The notes under the pieces: generated by a model
The model's database searches: none
The model's input: the letters and a program-made list of their open reading frames with translations, nothing else
Told to the model about the DNA's origin: nothing
Translations under genes and position numbers: made by a program
Assembly: GCA_038247465.1 (NCBI GenBank)
Contig: JBBRUV010000041.1
Span: forward strand, 1 to 19,329
Length of the DNA: 19,329 nucleotides
From: JBBRNH01 sp038247465
GTDB lineage: Bacteria; Bacteroidota; Bacteroidia; Cytophagales; Spirosomataceae
Direction: 5' to 3'
Shown: positions 1 through 7,847 of the stretch, one piece after another
Numbering within the stretch: position 1 is the first letter of the stretch
Layout of the letters: each line of letters begins with the position of its first letter

Positions 1-46
1 AGGTTGATAAAAGCGGGGCTATGTATGTGTCAAGTTGTTGCATCAT
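1..46 (-). CDS. 5' end of an unknown gene running off the window
   Basis: Reading the minus strand leftward from 46, two consecutive ATG codons open a frame that stays open to the window edge and encodes MMQQLDTYIAPLLST. Only 15 residues are visible, so no family can be named. The main support is a perfect Bacteroidota-type -7 box (TATCTTTG) immediately upstream at 52-59, which would give a very short leader. The 170 nt between this start and the broken gene ending at 216 show nothing else clear. It could be a chance ORF. Confidence 0.35.
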   Translation of the reverse strand, partial: MMQQLDTYIAPLLST

Positions 47-51
47 GCTGG

Positions 52-59
52 CAAAGATA
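52..59 (-). promoter_or_regulatory. Putative -7 box (TAnnTTTG) for the left-edge gene
   Basis: The minus strand reads TATCTTTG here, matching the Bacteroidota housekeeping -7 consensus TAnnTTTG exactly. It lies 5 nt before the ATG at 46. I see no good -33 TTTG at the usual 19-21 nt spacing, only TTTC with a longer spacer. The call therefore rests on the -7 box and its position. Confidence 0.3.
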
Positions 60-215
60 CAGTATGCCAACTATTCTACGGGTGAAAGAAATTAACTCGT
101 TCATTATCAGAATTTTACACTTTTGCCGAGTTTTCAATATCAAGGTCAATAAACCGAAAACGTGCTTTGGGCAACAGGTACGCAGGGTAAACCATGCAGA
201 ATGAATAGGGCAGAT

Positions 216-773
216 CTATGATAAGGACTGTACGCCAAATAATCGGCCGAAGGCGAACGTAATTGGCCCTGCTACTGCCAGTACTGGCGTTGTCTGTCCG
301 GTTGAATAGGCAGATAAAACGACCTCATGACCTTCGGGCAATTCTGAATCAAAACTCAAGTCAATATAAATCGACCACGACCGCCAATCGGCTTTCACCA
401 ATAAACTCTCGTCGGGCGTGGCCTCTATATTTATCCGAGTGAACGGTTATGCAACAAGAGTAGCAAGGAGTTGCGAAATAACAGGCATGCTTGGCCCAGG
501 ACTTTGCCAAGCAGCATTTAACTGTTGCAAACTGGTAGCTGCCAGATTAAACTCGTTCAGAACATACTGAACTCGTCTCTGGGCTTCTTGGTGTTGCCGT
601 TCTAAGACCGGATTTGTTACCCGCGTATGAGCCGATTGATAAAAACCGTCTTTAAAATCATAACGGTTTTGTTTGTCTTTTTTACTTTTGAGAAACGGAG
701 TATTTGCCACAACCTCTGGTTGGCGATATGTTGTTCCGGGTGCGTACTGGGGAGGAAAGTCGAGCACCATCAT
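216..773 (-). pseudogene. Partner of the TIGR04255 gene, interrupted by an in-frame TAA
   Basis: The frame starts at ATG 773 (or the next ATG at 770), 2 nt after the stop of the TIGR04255-like gene, so the two were surely co-transcribed. It reads 108 residues to a TAA at 449-447, then continues open in the same frame for 76 more residues to 216. The first part is a basic, helical stretch ending in a W-x-S-P-G-P-S segment (NAAWQSPGPSMP) followed by a helix. The part after the stop reads like a beta-rich domain (INIEATPDESLLVKADW...IYIDLSF). Many small bacterial hypothetical proteins show this order: W/G-rich helix pair, then a P-x-I-x-x-T-x-D-G-x-x-L-x-W strand module. I therefore read the two halves as one gene of about 185 codons cut by a nonsense codon. 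No ATG opens the second half; only TTG at 401 or GTG at 398 could. Function unknown. Confidence 0.5.
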
Positions 774-775
774 GA

Positions 776-1515
776 TTAAAAAACTGAATTAAGCGTCTGT
801 AGAAACGCTGGAGTCAGCAATTGAAAAAAGAGTGTTTTCTGGTATTGATGCGCTCTTTCTACCTGAGACAACACACTATGGGTCGAAATTGGCTGATTTG
901 TGTCAAAATAATAAATCACATCTAAGTCAATCAACGAAAAGAAGGGATTTTTGGCATCAACAGGGCGTGGTGCAGGTTGCACTGGATACCCATCAACTAT
1001 GGTAAGAATGGCTTGTAAATCGTGTTGCCAAAACTCGAACCGAAATTGCCGTTGTTGAGAATCAGGTGCATCATTCAGATCAAGAGTAACTTTCGTGATG
1101 TTGATATTATCCAGAATATGCACATCATCGAACTGGCTGATATACCGAATTCCCAAGCGAGTAACAGAAGCAATAATTGATTCTTGAAGCAAAGGCACTA
1201 AACATGCCTGAATTAACTCTCGATAAACAGACCAACCTACGTAGTTCTGAACAAGATTGAACGTAATGGTTTGGGGTCAATATCAATTCGAAAATTACCA
1301 TCGGCACTTAACAAATAGAAGGTTTTATTTTCTATGGCAAAGGGAATTTGACTGAACTGCAAAAACGAAGGTTGCGTAGGAGGTGCGATGCGGACATAAC
1401 CTTTTAACAGATTGTACACATAACCCACAACCGTTTCTGGCGGCACCCCTGGCGCAAACTGAAAGCTCACAATAGCATCCCTCAAACGATTATCAATAGA
1501 CCGGGGCAAGCGCAT
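776..1515 (-). pseudogene. TIGR04255-family gene with a 1-nt frameshift
   Basis: The N-terminal part (1515 down to about 1268) carries MRLPRSIDNRLRDAIVSFQF... and a strand ending NFRIDIDP. The frame then runs into a stop at 1237. One base shifted, the minus strand reads on without a break: ITFNLVQNYVGW followed by SVYRELIQACLVPLLQES, then RLGIRYISQFDDVHILDNIN, then SLIDLDVIYYFD, ending RAHQYQKTLFFQLLTPAFLQTLNSVF. This order matches my knowledge of the sporadically distributed TIGR04255 family of about 250 aa: N-terminal L-x-x-P-I-x-E-A-like start, Y-x-G-W, R-x-G-L-R-Y-I-N, S-L-I-D-x-D, and a C-terminal F-x-x-L-x-P-x-F-L-x-x-L. Adding one base in the run CCCCAAACC near 1268-1275 repairs it. 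Homopolymer-type sequencing error and real decay are both possible. The TIGR04255 family has no established biochemical role. The region is more AT-rich than the core genes, which suggests an accessory island. Confidence 0.7.
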
Positions 1516-1622
1516 AAGTATAAGTAGCAGCTAAGTTTGACCCGCAAATAACATCAATTATAGAATGAATCGACTCCTGGTGAAGTCTTGAAATTCCCAA
1601 ACGGCATTTTACTTTTATGGGT

Positions 1623-2921
1623 CTACACCACCGCTTCCCGCAAAATAACCGCTTCCCGATCCGGGCCGGTCGAGATAAACCGAATAGGCAGGTTCAGTTC
1701 GGCTTCCAGAAACTCAACGTAAGTGGCCAGCGTTGCCGGGATTTCATCAAACGAGCGCATCCCCGTCAGGTCGGTTTGCCAGCCGGCAAAGGTTTTATAA
1801 ATCGGTACAACGGCGGTGTCGCAGAGGTCGTAGGGCAGTTGGTCGGTGATTTCGCCCGTAGGCAATTCATAGCGGGTGCAAACCTTCACCTCGTCAAAAA
1901 TCGTTAGCACGTCCACCTTCATCATAATCAGTTGGGTGGCTCCGGTGAGCATGATGGCGTATTTCAGGGCCGGCAAATCGAGCCAGCCGCACCGCCGGGG
2001 CCGCCCGGTTGTGGCGCCAAATTCGCGGCCTTCCTGCCGAAGCTGCTCGCCGGTTTCGTCGGTTAGCTCAGTTGGGAACGGGCCGGAGCCAACGCGGGTG
2101 CAGTAGGCTTTAAAAATACCGAACACGTCGCCAATTTGGCGGGGCGCAATGCCTAAGCCCGTGCAGGCTCCGGCGGTCATGGTATTGCTGCTGGTCACGA
2201 ACGGGTACGAACCGAAATCAATATCGAGCAGCGAACCCTGTGCGCCCTCGGCCAGAATTTTCTTGCCGTCAGCCAATGCGCCGTTTATTACGTATTCGGT
2301 ATCGGTGAGTTCAAACTGTTTCAGGAACTCCAGCGCGGCAAAAAATTCGGCTTCTAACGGTGGCAAAACCGCCTGATAATCAAAGCCGTAATGAGTTAGC
2401 GTGTCTTTGTGGTTAGCGACGAGCAGGTCGTATTTATGCCGGAAATTTTCCGACAGCACATCCCCAACGCGCAATCCCAGCCGGGCCACTTTGTCTTGAT
2501 ACGTTGGGCCGATACCGCGCAGCGTTGAGCCGATTTTAGCTTCGCCTTTGGCTTTTTCGTAGGCTGCATCCAATAGGCGGTGCGTAGGCAGAATTAGCGA
2601 CGCTTTTTTAGAAATCACGAGCCTCGCTTCGGGCCCGTTTTGGTGCAGATTCAGATTGAATTTGTCTAATCCGTCAATTTCGCGCTTAAACACAATCGGG
2701 TCCAGCACAATGCCGTTGCCGATGATGTTGAGACTGTCGGCCCGAAACACGCCCGACGGAATCTGGTGCAGCACGTGTTTGATGCCGTCAAATTCGAGCG
2801 TGTGGCCTGCGTTTGGCCCGCCCTGAAACCGGGCGATTACGTCGTAGTGTGGCGCAAGAACGTCCACAATTTTACCTTTTCCTTCGTCGCCCCATTGGAG
2901 CCCGAGTAATACATCTACCAT
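1623..2921 (-). CDS. purA: Adenylosuccinate synthetase
   Basis: This cytoplasmic enzyme joins IMP and aspartate with GTP to give adenylosuccinate, the first committed step from IMP to AMP. The 432-residue product has the usual family length and all signature segments. GDEGKGK at residues 11-17 is the GTP/IMP loop with the catalytic Asp. GGPNAGHT follows around 34-41 with the catalytic His. Further on come GSTLRGIGPTYQDK, EGAQGSLLDIDFGSYPFVTSS, YCTRVGSGPFPTE and TTGRPRRCGWLDLPALKYA, then the C-terminal ISTGPDREAVI. The ATG at 2921 gives the standard start MVDVLLGLQWGDEGKGK. It is the last gene of a four-gene minus-strand operon behind spoT and fur, 12 nt after the preceding ORF. Since PurA is a known target of (p)ppGpp inhibition in E. 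coli, its placement behind a (p)ppGpp enzyme makes functional sense. Confidence 0.97.
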   Translation of the reverse strand: MVDVLLGLQWGDEGKGKIVDVLAPHYDVIARFQGGPNAGHTLEFDGIKHVLHQIPSGVFRADSLNIIGNGIVLDPIVFKREIDGLDKFNLNLHQNGPEARLVISKKASLILPTHRLLDAAYEKAKGEAKIGSTLRGIGPTYQDKVARLGLRVGDVLSENFRHKYDLLVANHKDTLTHYGFDYQAVLPPLEAEFFAALEFLKQFELTDTEYVINGALADGKKILAEGAQGSLLDIDFGSYPFVTSSNTMTAGACTGLGIAPRQIGDVFGIFKAYCTRVGSGPFPTELTDETGEQLRQEGREFGATTGRPRRCGWLDLPALKYAIMLTGATQLIMMKVDVLTIFDEVKVCTRYELPTGEITDQLPYDLCDTAVVPIYKTFAGWQTDLTGMRSFDEIPATLATYVEFLEAELNLPIRFISTGPDREAVILREAVV

Positions 2922-2933
2922 TGTTTTAAAGCA

Positions 2934-3569
2934 TCACAATCCGCCGTTTACAGATGCGGCATCGTTGTCTAAGTTTTTTATGCACGATTCAAAAATTGTC
3001 ATTAAACCACTCATCAATTCGTCTAAATTTTCGAGGAATAATGTCTTATTGTAGAGTGTGAAGACATCAGCCAGTAAATAGCCAATTTCCCAACTCCGCC
3101 CGTTCGAGACAATGCCATAAACGGGCAATGCGGGTTGATGATTTAGCCGACGGAGGGCCAGCATTTCGAGCATACATTGGCCCCAACCACCCGTAAAATC
3201 ATCACGTTTGGCTTCGATAACAGCCACATACGGGCCCTCAAATACAATTGCTCCCAACGAAGACCGCTTTGTTAAGGTGTAATCGGGGGTGCCAAGCAAG
3301 CCCGATTCGTCGTACAGGGGCTTATGACTCCACAGTGTTAAACGATGCACGTAAGGTTTCCAGGCGGCTTTCAAAATTGGAAACAGCAAACTTTCGCATA
3401 CTGCGGCCTCTGACCCGCGAAACGCAAATTCCCGCGTAACAAAATTTATTTCGTCGGTCAGCGTAGCAGAAGCCGATACATGGCTCGAAAATGTGAAGGC
3501 TTCGACCTGATACCGGATTTGGTATTCGAGCAATACGTCTCCGAGTTCTTTGTAGGTTGAGAAGGCCAT
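2934..3569 (-). CDS. PD-(D/E)XK nuclease-like protein of unknown function
   Basis: I start it at the ATG at 3569 (MAFSTYKELGDVLLEYQIRY), giving 211 aa. An upstream start at 3680 would overlap fur deeply and add an arginine-rich, unlikely N-terminus. The middle holds GTPDYTLTKRSSLG, followed about 20 residues later by PYVAVIEAKRDDFTGGWGQC. The PD-...-E-A-K spacing is the classic PD-(D/E)XK nuclease-fold signature, and the W-G-Q-C-x-x-E-M helix follows as in related proteins I recall from cyanobacteria and Bacteroidota. A strand with VYGIVSNGRSWEIGYL comes next. It sits 25 nt downstream of fur and 12 nt upstream of purA on the same strand, so it is almost certainly in their transcript. It could be a nuclease or only use the fold structurally, as in some accessory proteins with a type I restriction N-terminal-like domain. 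Confidence 0.65.
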   Translation of the reverse strand: MAFSTYKELGDVLLEYQIRYQVEAFTFSSHVSASATLTDEINFVTREFAFRGSEAAVCESLLFPILKAAWKPYVHRLTLWSHKPLYDESGLLGTPDYTLTKRSSLGAIVFEGPYVAVIEAKRDDFTGGWGQCMLEMLALRRLNHQPALPVYGIVSNGRSWEIGYLLADVFTLYNKTLFLENLDELMSGLMTIFESCIKNLDNDAASVNGGL

Positions 3570-3594
3570 CGGATTATGTGGTGTAAACGTTGAT

Positions 3595-4104
3595 TTACTG
3601 TGGCAATGGAACCTGTGTCGAGCTACTCGCAGAATTCCCCGCCGTCCGGTTTTCGCAGACCTCGCGGGCGCACGAGCCATAAAAAATCAGCGAGTGGTGC
3701 ATGACGTTGAATTTCAGCATATCGCCCACCATATTCTGAATATTCTGCACACGCGGGTCACAAAATTCCAGCACTTTATGACAATCAGTGCAAATTAGGT
3801 GGTCGTGTTGCCGGAATCCGTACGATTTCTCGAACTGCGCCAGGTTTTTCCCAAACTGATGCTTTGTTACGAGGTCGCAGTCAACCAGCACGTCGAGGGT
3901 GTTATAAACCGTGGCGCGGCTGACCTGATACTTTTTATTTTTCATCGAGATATACAGTTCTTCCACGTCAAAGTGGTCTTCGCGGTTGTAAATCTCCTCT
4001 AAAATGGCGAACCGTTCGGGCGTTTTCCGCAGACCTTTCCGTTCGAGGTAGGCCATGAATATGCTCCGGGCGGCTTCAAAGTTGGTTTGTTTGGGGGATT
4101 GCAT
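3595..4104 (-). CDS. Fur-family transcriptional repressor
   Basis: A 169-aa metal-responsive DNA-binding regulator of the Fur/PerR/Zur family. Residues 1-90 form the winged helix: LRKTPERFAILEEIY, then the DNA-contact helix VSRATVYNTLDVLVDCDLV. The dimerisation/metal domain has RQHDHLICTDCHKVLEFCD, holding the H-x-H ligand pair and the first Cys-x-x-Cys. YGSCAREVC near the C-terminus supplies the second Cys pair of a structural zinc site. The last roughly 15 residues are a polar tail. Which metal or peroxide it senses cannot be told from sequence alone, so I give no subtype symbol. The start codon lies 9 nt after the spoT stop, so it is translated from the spoT operon mRNA. Spot-fur-purA linkage is, to my knowledge, common in Bacteroidota. 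Confidence 0.9.
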   Translation of the reverse strand: MQSPKQTNFEAARSIFMAYLERKGLRKTPERFAILEEIYNREDHFDVEELYISMKNKKYQVSRATVYNTLDVLVDCDLVTKHQFGKNLAQFEKSYGFRQHDHLICTDCHKVLEFCDPRVQNIQNMVGDMLKFNVMHHSLIFYGSCAREVCENRTAGNSASSSTQVPLPQ

Positions 4105-4113
4105 AGCGCAAAG

Positions 4114-6363
4114 TTAGTCAAATCGTATCACCTCAAACACCCCGTCCACGCTGTCTAATTTGGTCATCAGTGTGTCTAAGTGGCTCGTGTTCTGGATGTA
4201 TAACCGCAGAACTCCCTCGAAAACGCCATCTTTTGAGTCAATCGTGACCGAGCGCATATTGATGTTGAGTTCGTTGGAGATAATCCGGGTTACGTCGTTT
4301 ACTAATCCCACACGGTCGGTGCCGGTGATGCGAAGGCCCGCCAGAAACGCCGTTTCGCGCTGACTCGCCCACTTGGCTTTGATGATTCGGTTGCCATGAT
4401 TCGACATCAGTTCAACCGCATTGGGGCACGTAACGCGGTGAATCTTAATGCCTTCATTAATAGTCACGAACCCAAACACGTCGTCGCCGGAGATGGGATT
4501 ACAGCACTTCGAGAGCGTATAATCAATCTTGTCCATGTCTTCGCCAATCAGCAGCACGTCGGCATCGGTGCGCTCGCCGTGCATTTTTTTGAGTGCTGTG
4601 GCAACCGTTTTGCCGTCGGGTTGCAGCACCGCCACCGGGTTTTTCGCGTCGCGGTGTTCGCGGGCTTCCTTGTCGGCTTTGTAGCGGTTCAGGTCTTTGG
4701 CATCGAGGTGGCCCTTGCCAAAGCGGTAGAACAGGTCGTTGGTGGTTTTTGAGCCGAGAAACGCCCGCAACGAGTTGGTCAGCTCGTTGGTCAGCTCCAT
4801 CCGCATGATTTTCAGCCGTTTAGCTATCAGCTCGCGCCCATCAGAAACATACCGTTTGTTGTCTTCTTTGATCAGGTCTTTGATCTTGGTCTTGGCTTTC
4901 GACGTTACGACAAACCGCAGCCAGTCTTCGCTGGGTTTCTGTTTGTTAGACGTAATGACCTCGACCTGATCGCCGTTTTGCAACACGTGACTGAGCGGCA
5001 CGAGCGTATTGTTTACCTTGGCAGCCATGCACTTGGCCCCAATCTGGGTGTGAATGTCAAACGCAAAATCGAGTGCGGTGGCTCCCCGGCGCAGTACCTT
5101 CAAATCACCTTTGGGCGTAAACACAAAGACTTCTTCGGAGTACAGATTCGAGCGAAAATCTTCCAGAAATTCGGCGGCAGACTTGTCGCCGTTGCTGGCC
5201 GTTTCGAGCATATCGCGCACCTGACTCAGCCACGCTTCCAGCCCCAAGCCGGTTTGGGTGTCGTTCCCTTTATATTTCCAGTGGGCAGCGTAGCCTTTTT
5301 CCGCAATTTCGTTCATCCGCTCGGTACGAATCTGTACCTCTACCCACTGTCCCGATTTGCTCATCACCGTTGTGTGCAGCGATTCGTAACCGTTGGCGCG
5401 GGGCGTACTGATCCAGTCTTTGAGCCGGTCGGGGTTAGGCTTATAATGGTCAGTCACAATCGAATACGCCCGCCAGCAGGCCGCTTTTTCTTCGTCGAGC
5501 GGCACGTTCATGATAATCCTAATGGCAAACAGGTCATAAATTTCCTCGAACGATTTGTTGGATTGGTCGAGTTTGTTCCAGATCGAATAAATAGATTTTG
5601 GCCGGCCTTTCAGCACGAAGGCCATGCCGGTTTCCTGCAAATCGGCTTCGATGGGTTCGAGAAATTTGGCAATAAACCGATCTCGCGAGGCTTTGGTCTC
5701 GCGCAGTTTGCGGGCAATATCTTTGTAGGTATCCTGCTCAACGTGTTTCAGATACAGGTCTTCGAGTTCAGATTTGATGGCGTATAGTCCCAGCCGGTGG
5801 GCCAGTGGTGCGTAGATATACATCGTCTCCGAGGCAATCTTGAGCTGTTTATCGCGCGGCATCGAATCCAGCGTCCGCATATTATGCAGCCGGTCGGCGA
5901 GTTTGACCAAAATCACCCGCACATCGTCGGAGAGCGTCAGGAGCATCTTGCGGAAATTCTCGGCCTGCTGGGAGGTTCCGTACTCAAAAAACCCCGAAAT
6001 CTTGGTCAGGCCGTCAATAATCCGGGCGATTTTTGGCCCAAAATCCCGCTCGATGTCAGGAATCGTGGTGTCGGTATCTTCAACCACATCGTGCAGCAGT
6101 GCCGAGACGATGGCCGTTGTGCCGAGGCCAATTTCTTCAACGGCAATCTGGGCAACGGCTAACGGATGGTAGATGTACGGCTCGCCCGACCGCCGACGCA
6201 TATTTTTGTGGGCTTCGGCAGAGGTGTTGAATGCTTTTTTAATCAGTTTGGCATCGTTGCCTTTGAGCGAAGGCTTGGCCGCCCGCAGCAGCCGACGGTA
6301 ACGTTTCAGAATCTCGGTGCGCTCGGCATCAAGATCAATGACGGGTTCGGCAAGTGCGTTCAT
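4114..6363 (-). CDS. Bifunctional (p)ppGpp synthetase/hydrolase (RelA/SpoT family)
   Basis: This controls the stringent-response alarmone (p)ppGpp in the cytoplasm. I choose ATG 6363 (MNALAEPVIDLDAERTEILK), giving 749 aa, the usual long-RSH length. An upstream in-frame start at 6492 would run through the putative promoter. Domains in order: an HD hydrolase at about residues 50-200 with the metal pair in ALLHDVVEDTD (His91-Asp92), so hydrolase activity is probably retained; the synthetase domain with GRPKSIYSIWNKL, IYDLFAIRII, GYESLHTTV and VQIRTERMNEIAEKGYAAHW; TGS (VFVFTPKGDLKVLRRGATAL...GDQVEVITS); a zinc-finger-like segment (LSKCCNPISGDDVFGF...IHRVTCPNA); and a C-terminal ACT domain (LRITGTDRVGLVNDVTRII). 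It heads the operon spoT-fur-PD(D/E)XK-purA. The hydrolase motif argues for the SpoT/Rel bifunctional type rather than a synthetase-only RelA. Confidence 0.95.
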   Translation of the reverse strand: MNALAEPVIDLDAERTEILKRYRRLLRAAKPSLKGNDAKLIKKAFNTSAEAHKNMRRRSGEPYIYHPLAVAQIAVEEIGLGTTAIVSALLHDVVEDTDTTIPDIERDFGPKIARIIDGLTKISGFFEYGTSQQAENFRKMLLTLSDDVRVILVKLADRLHNMRTLDSMPRDKQLKIASETMYIYAPLAHRLGLYAIKSELEDLYLKHVEQDTYKDIARKLRETKASRDRFIAKFLEPIEADLQETGMAFVLKGRPKSIYSIWNKLDQSNKSFEEIYDLFAIRIIMNVPLDEEKAACWRAYSIVTDHYKPNPDRLKDWISTPRANGYESLHTTVMSKSGQWVEVQIRTERMNEIAEKGYAAHWKYKGNDTQTGLGLEAWLSQVRDMLETASNGDKSAAEFLEDFRSNLYSEEVFVFTPKGDLKVLRRGATALDFAFDIHTQIGAKCMAAKVNNTLVPLSHVLQNGDQVEVITSNKQKPSEDWLRFVVTSKAKTKIKDLIKEDNKRYVSDGRELIAKRLKIMRMELTNELTNSLRAFLGSKTTNDLFYRFGKGHLDAKDLNRYKADKEAREHRDAKNPVAVLQPDGKTVATALKKMHGERTDADVLLIGEDMDKIDYTLSKCCNPISGDDVFGFVTINEGIKIHRVTCPNAVELMSNHGNRIIKAKWASQRETAFLAGLRITGTDRVGLVNDVTRIISNELNINMRSVTIDSKDGVFEGVLRLYIQNTSHLDTLMTKLDSVDGVFEVIRFD

Positions 6364-6394
6364 GGTTGGTATCGGTTGGTTGTAGTCTATTACA

Positions 6395-6424
6395 CAAGTT
6401 ACGGAATTATTTATCAGAACACAA
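6395..6424 (-). promoter_or_regulatory. Putative housekeeping promoter of the spoT operon
   Basis: On the minus strand a TTG (6424-6422) is followed after 20 nt by TAACTTG (6401-6395). This matches the Bacteroidota -33/-7 pattern TTTG-N19-21-TAnnTTTG except for one missing T in each box. It would leave a leader of about 25 nt before the ATG at 6363. It also argues against the longer spoT start at 6492, which would be upstream of the promoter. Confidence 0.4.
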
Positions 6425-6427
6425 CCC

Positions 6428-7618
6428 ATGCCAAAACCAGCCCCCCCATTTGGTTGTTGGCAAACCATGACCTGGAAAGACGCACTTATCAACTCGGCCC
6501 TGGGTGCCGAGGCCGCTTTTGATACCCTTAAAAACCGACTGTTCAGCCGGTTAGACCGCCATAAGCCCTACCAGATTGTAGAATACCGGGGCTTTGGCAG
6601 CCAGACTGCCGTGCTGCTTAGTGGTCGCGTATTGCGGCAGCATAATCTGCCCACCCCAACTGATAATGCTCATTTCTGGGAAAATCTGGTAGCCACTTAC
6701 CAACGCTTCGAGAGCGACGAGGTTCCCGGCATTGCCGTTCGTATCGAGACTTTTGGGCAACGTCATACCACCGTTACCGACGAGGAAGGTTACTTTACCC
6801 TGACCATCAGCCCGCCCGACAACCTGGCTCCTGGTCGGGCGTGGTTTCCGGTCAGTTATCATCTGGATGGCGTTACACAGCCTGACAGTCAAGCGGTTGA
6901 AAAACACGGACACCTCCTGATTGCGCCCCCGTATAGCCACTTTGGGGTGATTTCTGATATTGACGACACCGTGCTGGTGACGGGAGCCACGAGCCTGTTA
7001 CAAACGGCCCGGCTCACGTTTCTGGGCAACGCCTACACGCGGCTTCCGTTTGGCGGGGTGGCTGCTTTTTACCGCGCCCTGCAAAGTGGGCCCGTCACCA
7101 CATTGTTTAATCCGATTTATTATGTGTCGAGCAGCCCTTGGAATCTGTACGATTTGTTGATTGATTTTTTTCGTATTCAGGGCATCCCGAAAGGGCCAAT
7201 CCTGCTCCGTGATCTGGGACTAAGTGCCACTCAGTTTATTGCCAGTTCGCACCACAACCATAAATTGGCCATGATTCAGCGCGTCATGGCCGTCAATCCG
7301 CAACTCCCTTTTGTGCTAATTGGCGACAGCGGGCAGCAAGACCCCGAAATTTACGCTGAGGTAGTGCGGCAGTATCCGGGCCGTATCCGGGCCATTTATA
7401 TCCGCGACGTAACAAGGCAGGCCCGGCGCGACGAAGCCGTGCGCGACCTGATCAGAACCACCGAAGCCGCTGCCGTACCGATGTTGCTGGTGGCCGACAC
7501 CGTTGCCGCTGCCGAACACGCGGCCCTGCTGGGGTTGATTGACCCCGACAGCCTGCCCGAAATCCGGGCCGACCGCCGGGCCGACCGCCGGGCCGACGAA
7601 GCCGGAGAAGGAGTATAA
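6428..7618 (+). CDS. App1-like phosphatidate phosphatase family protein (DUF2183)
   Basis: A 396-aa protein, or 383 aa if started at the second ATG (6467, MTWKDALINSALG). The first start lies very near the divergent spoT promoter, so the second is plausible. An N-terminal beta-rich region (VEYRGFGSQTAVLLSGRVL; GIAVRIETFGQRHTTVTDEEGYF) precedes the catalytic domain. That domain has VISDIDDTVLVTGA at about residues 174-186, the D-x-D-x-T haloacid-dehalogenase-type nucleophile motif of App1. YYVSSSPWNLYDLL at about 227-240 and LIGDSGQQDPEIY near 297-310 complete the phosphatase core. The yeast App1 family dephosphorylates phosphatidate; bacterial members are poorly studied, so the substrate is unknown. 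No signal peptide is seen. The C-terminus carries a short RADR repeat. It is divergent from spoT with a 64-nt gap. Confidence 0.8.
   Translation: MPKPAPPFGCWQTMTWKDALINSALGAEAAFDTLKNRLFSRLDRHKPYQIVEYRGFGSQTAVLLSGRVLRQHNLPTPTDNAHFWENLVATYQRFESDEVPGIAVRIETFGQRHTTVTDEEGYFTLTISPPDNLAPGRAWFPVSYHLDGVTQPDSQAVEKHGHLLIAPPYSHFGVISDIDDTVLVTGATSLLQTARLTFLGNAYTRLPFGGVAAFYRALQSGPVTTLFNPIYYVSSSPWNLYDLLIDFFRIQGIPKGPILLRDLGLSATQFIASSHHNHKLAMIQRVMAVNPQLPFVLIGDSGQQDPEIYAEVVRQYPGRIRAIYIRDVTRQARRDEAVRDLIRTTEAAAVPMLLVADTVAAAEHAALLGLIDPDSLPEIRADRRADRRADEAGEGV
7565..7597 (+). repeat. 12-bp tandem repeat at the 3' end of the App1-like gene
   Basis: The unit CGGGCCGACCGC occurs twice in tandem (7565-7576, 7577-7588), followed by a partial third copy (7589-7597). 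Being a multiple of three, it encodes RADRRADRRAD in frame just before the end of the protein. Copy-number variation here would change the tail length without breaking the frame. Confidence 0.85.
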
Positions 7619-7847
7619 GCACGTGGGCGCTCCGGGCTGTTTTTTAGAAATGGGATACACACATTAATTTTTCATTAAAGTAATGCTATTTCTCTAATTG
7701 TCAGTAATTTAATTCAGCAGATGAGCCTAAATCAATGTCTCGGTTTTTGAACAAATCAGGAGCTGGTTTTCGTTATATCAGTAGCCATACGATTCGGCAA
7801 TCTGCCATCGTTTGATAGACAGTGCAACACCTAATGTTTAAGCTAAT

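Noticed and set aside
4..204. 66-codon plus-strand frame at the left edge
   Set aside because: Cys/Arg-rich product with no family features and no promoter; the minus strand has a better start and -7 box.
1125..1307. 60-codon minus-strand frame across the frameshift region
   Set aside because: It is the third frame over the TIGR04255 gene; the homology runs through the other two frames.
4978..5787. 269-codon open frame on the plus strand inside spoT
   Set aside because: It is antisense to a clearly conserved synthetase domain, has no family features, and long antisense frames are expected from GC-rich codon phasing.
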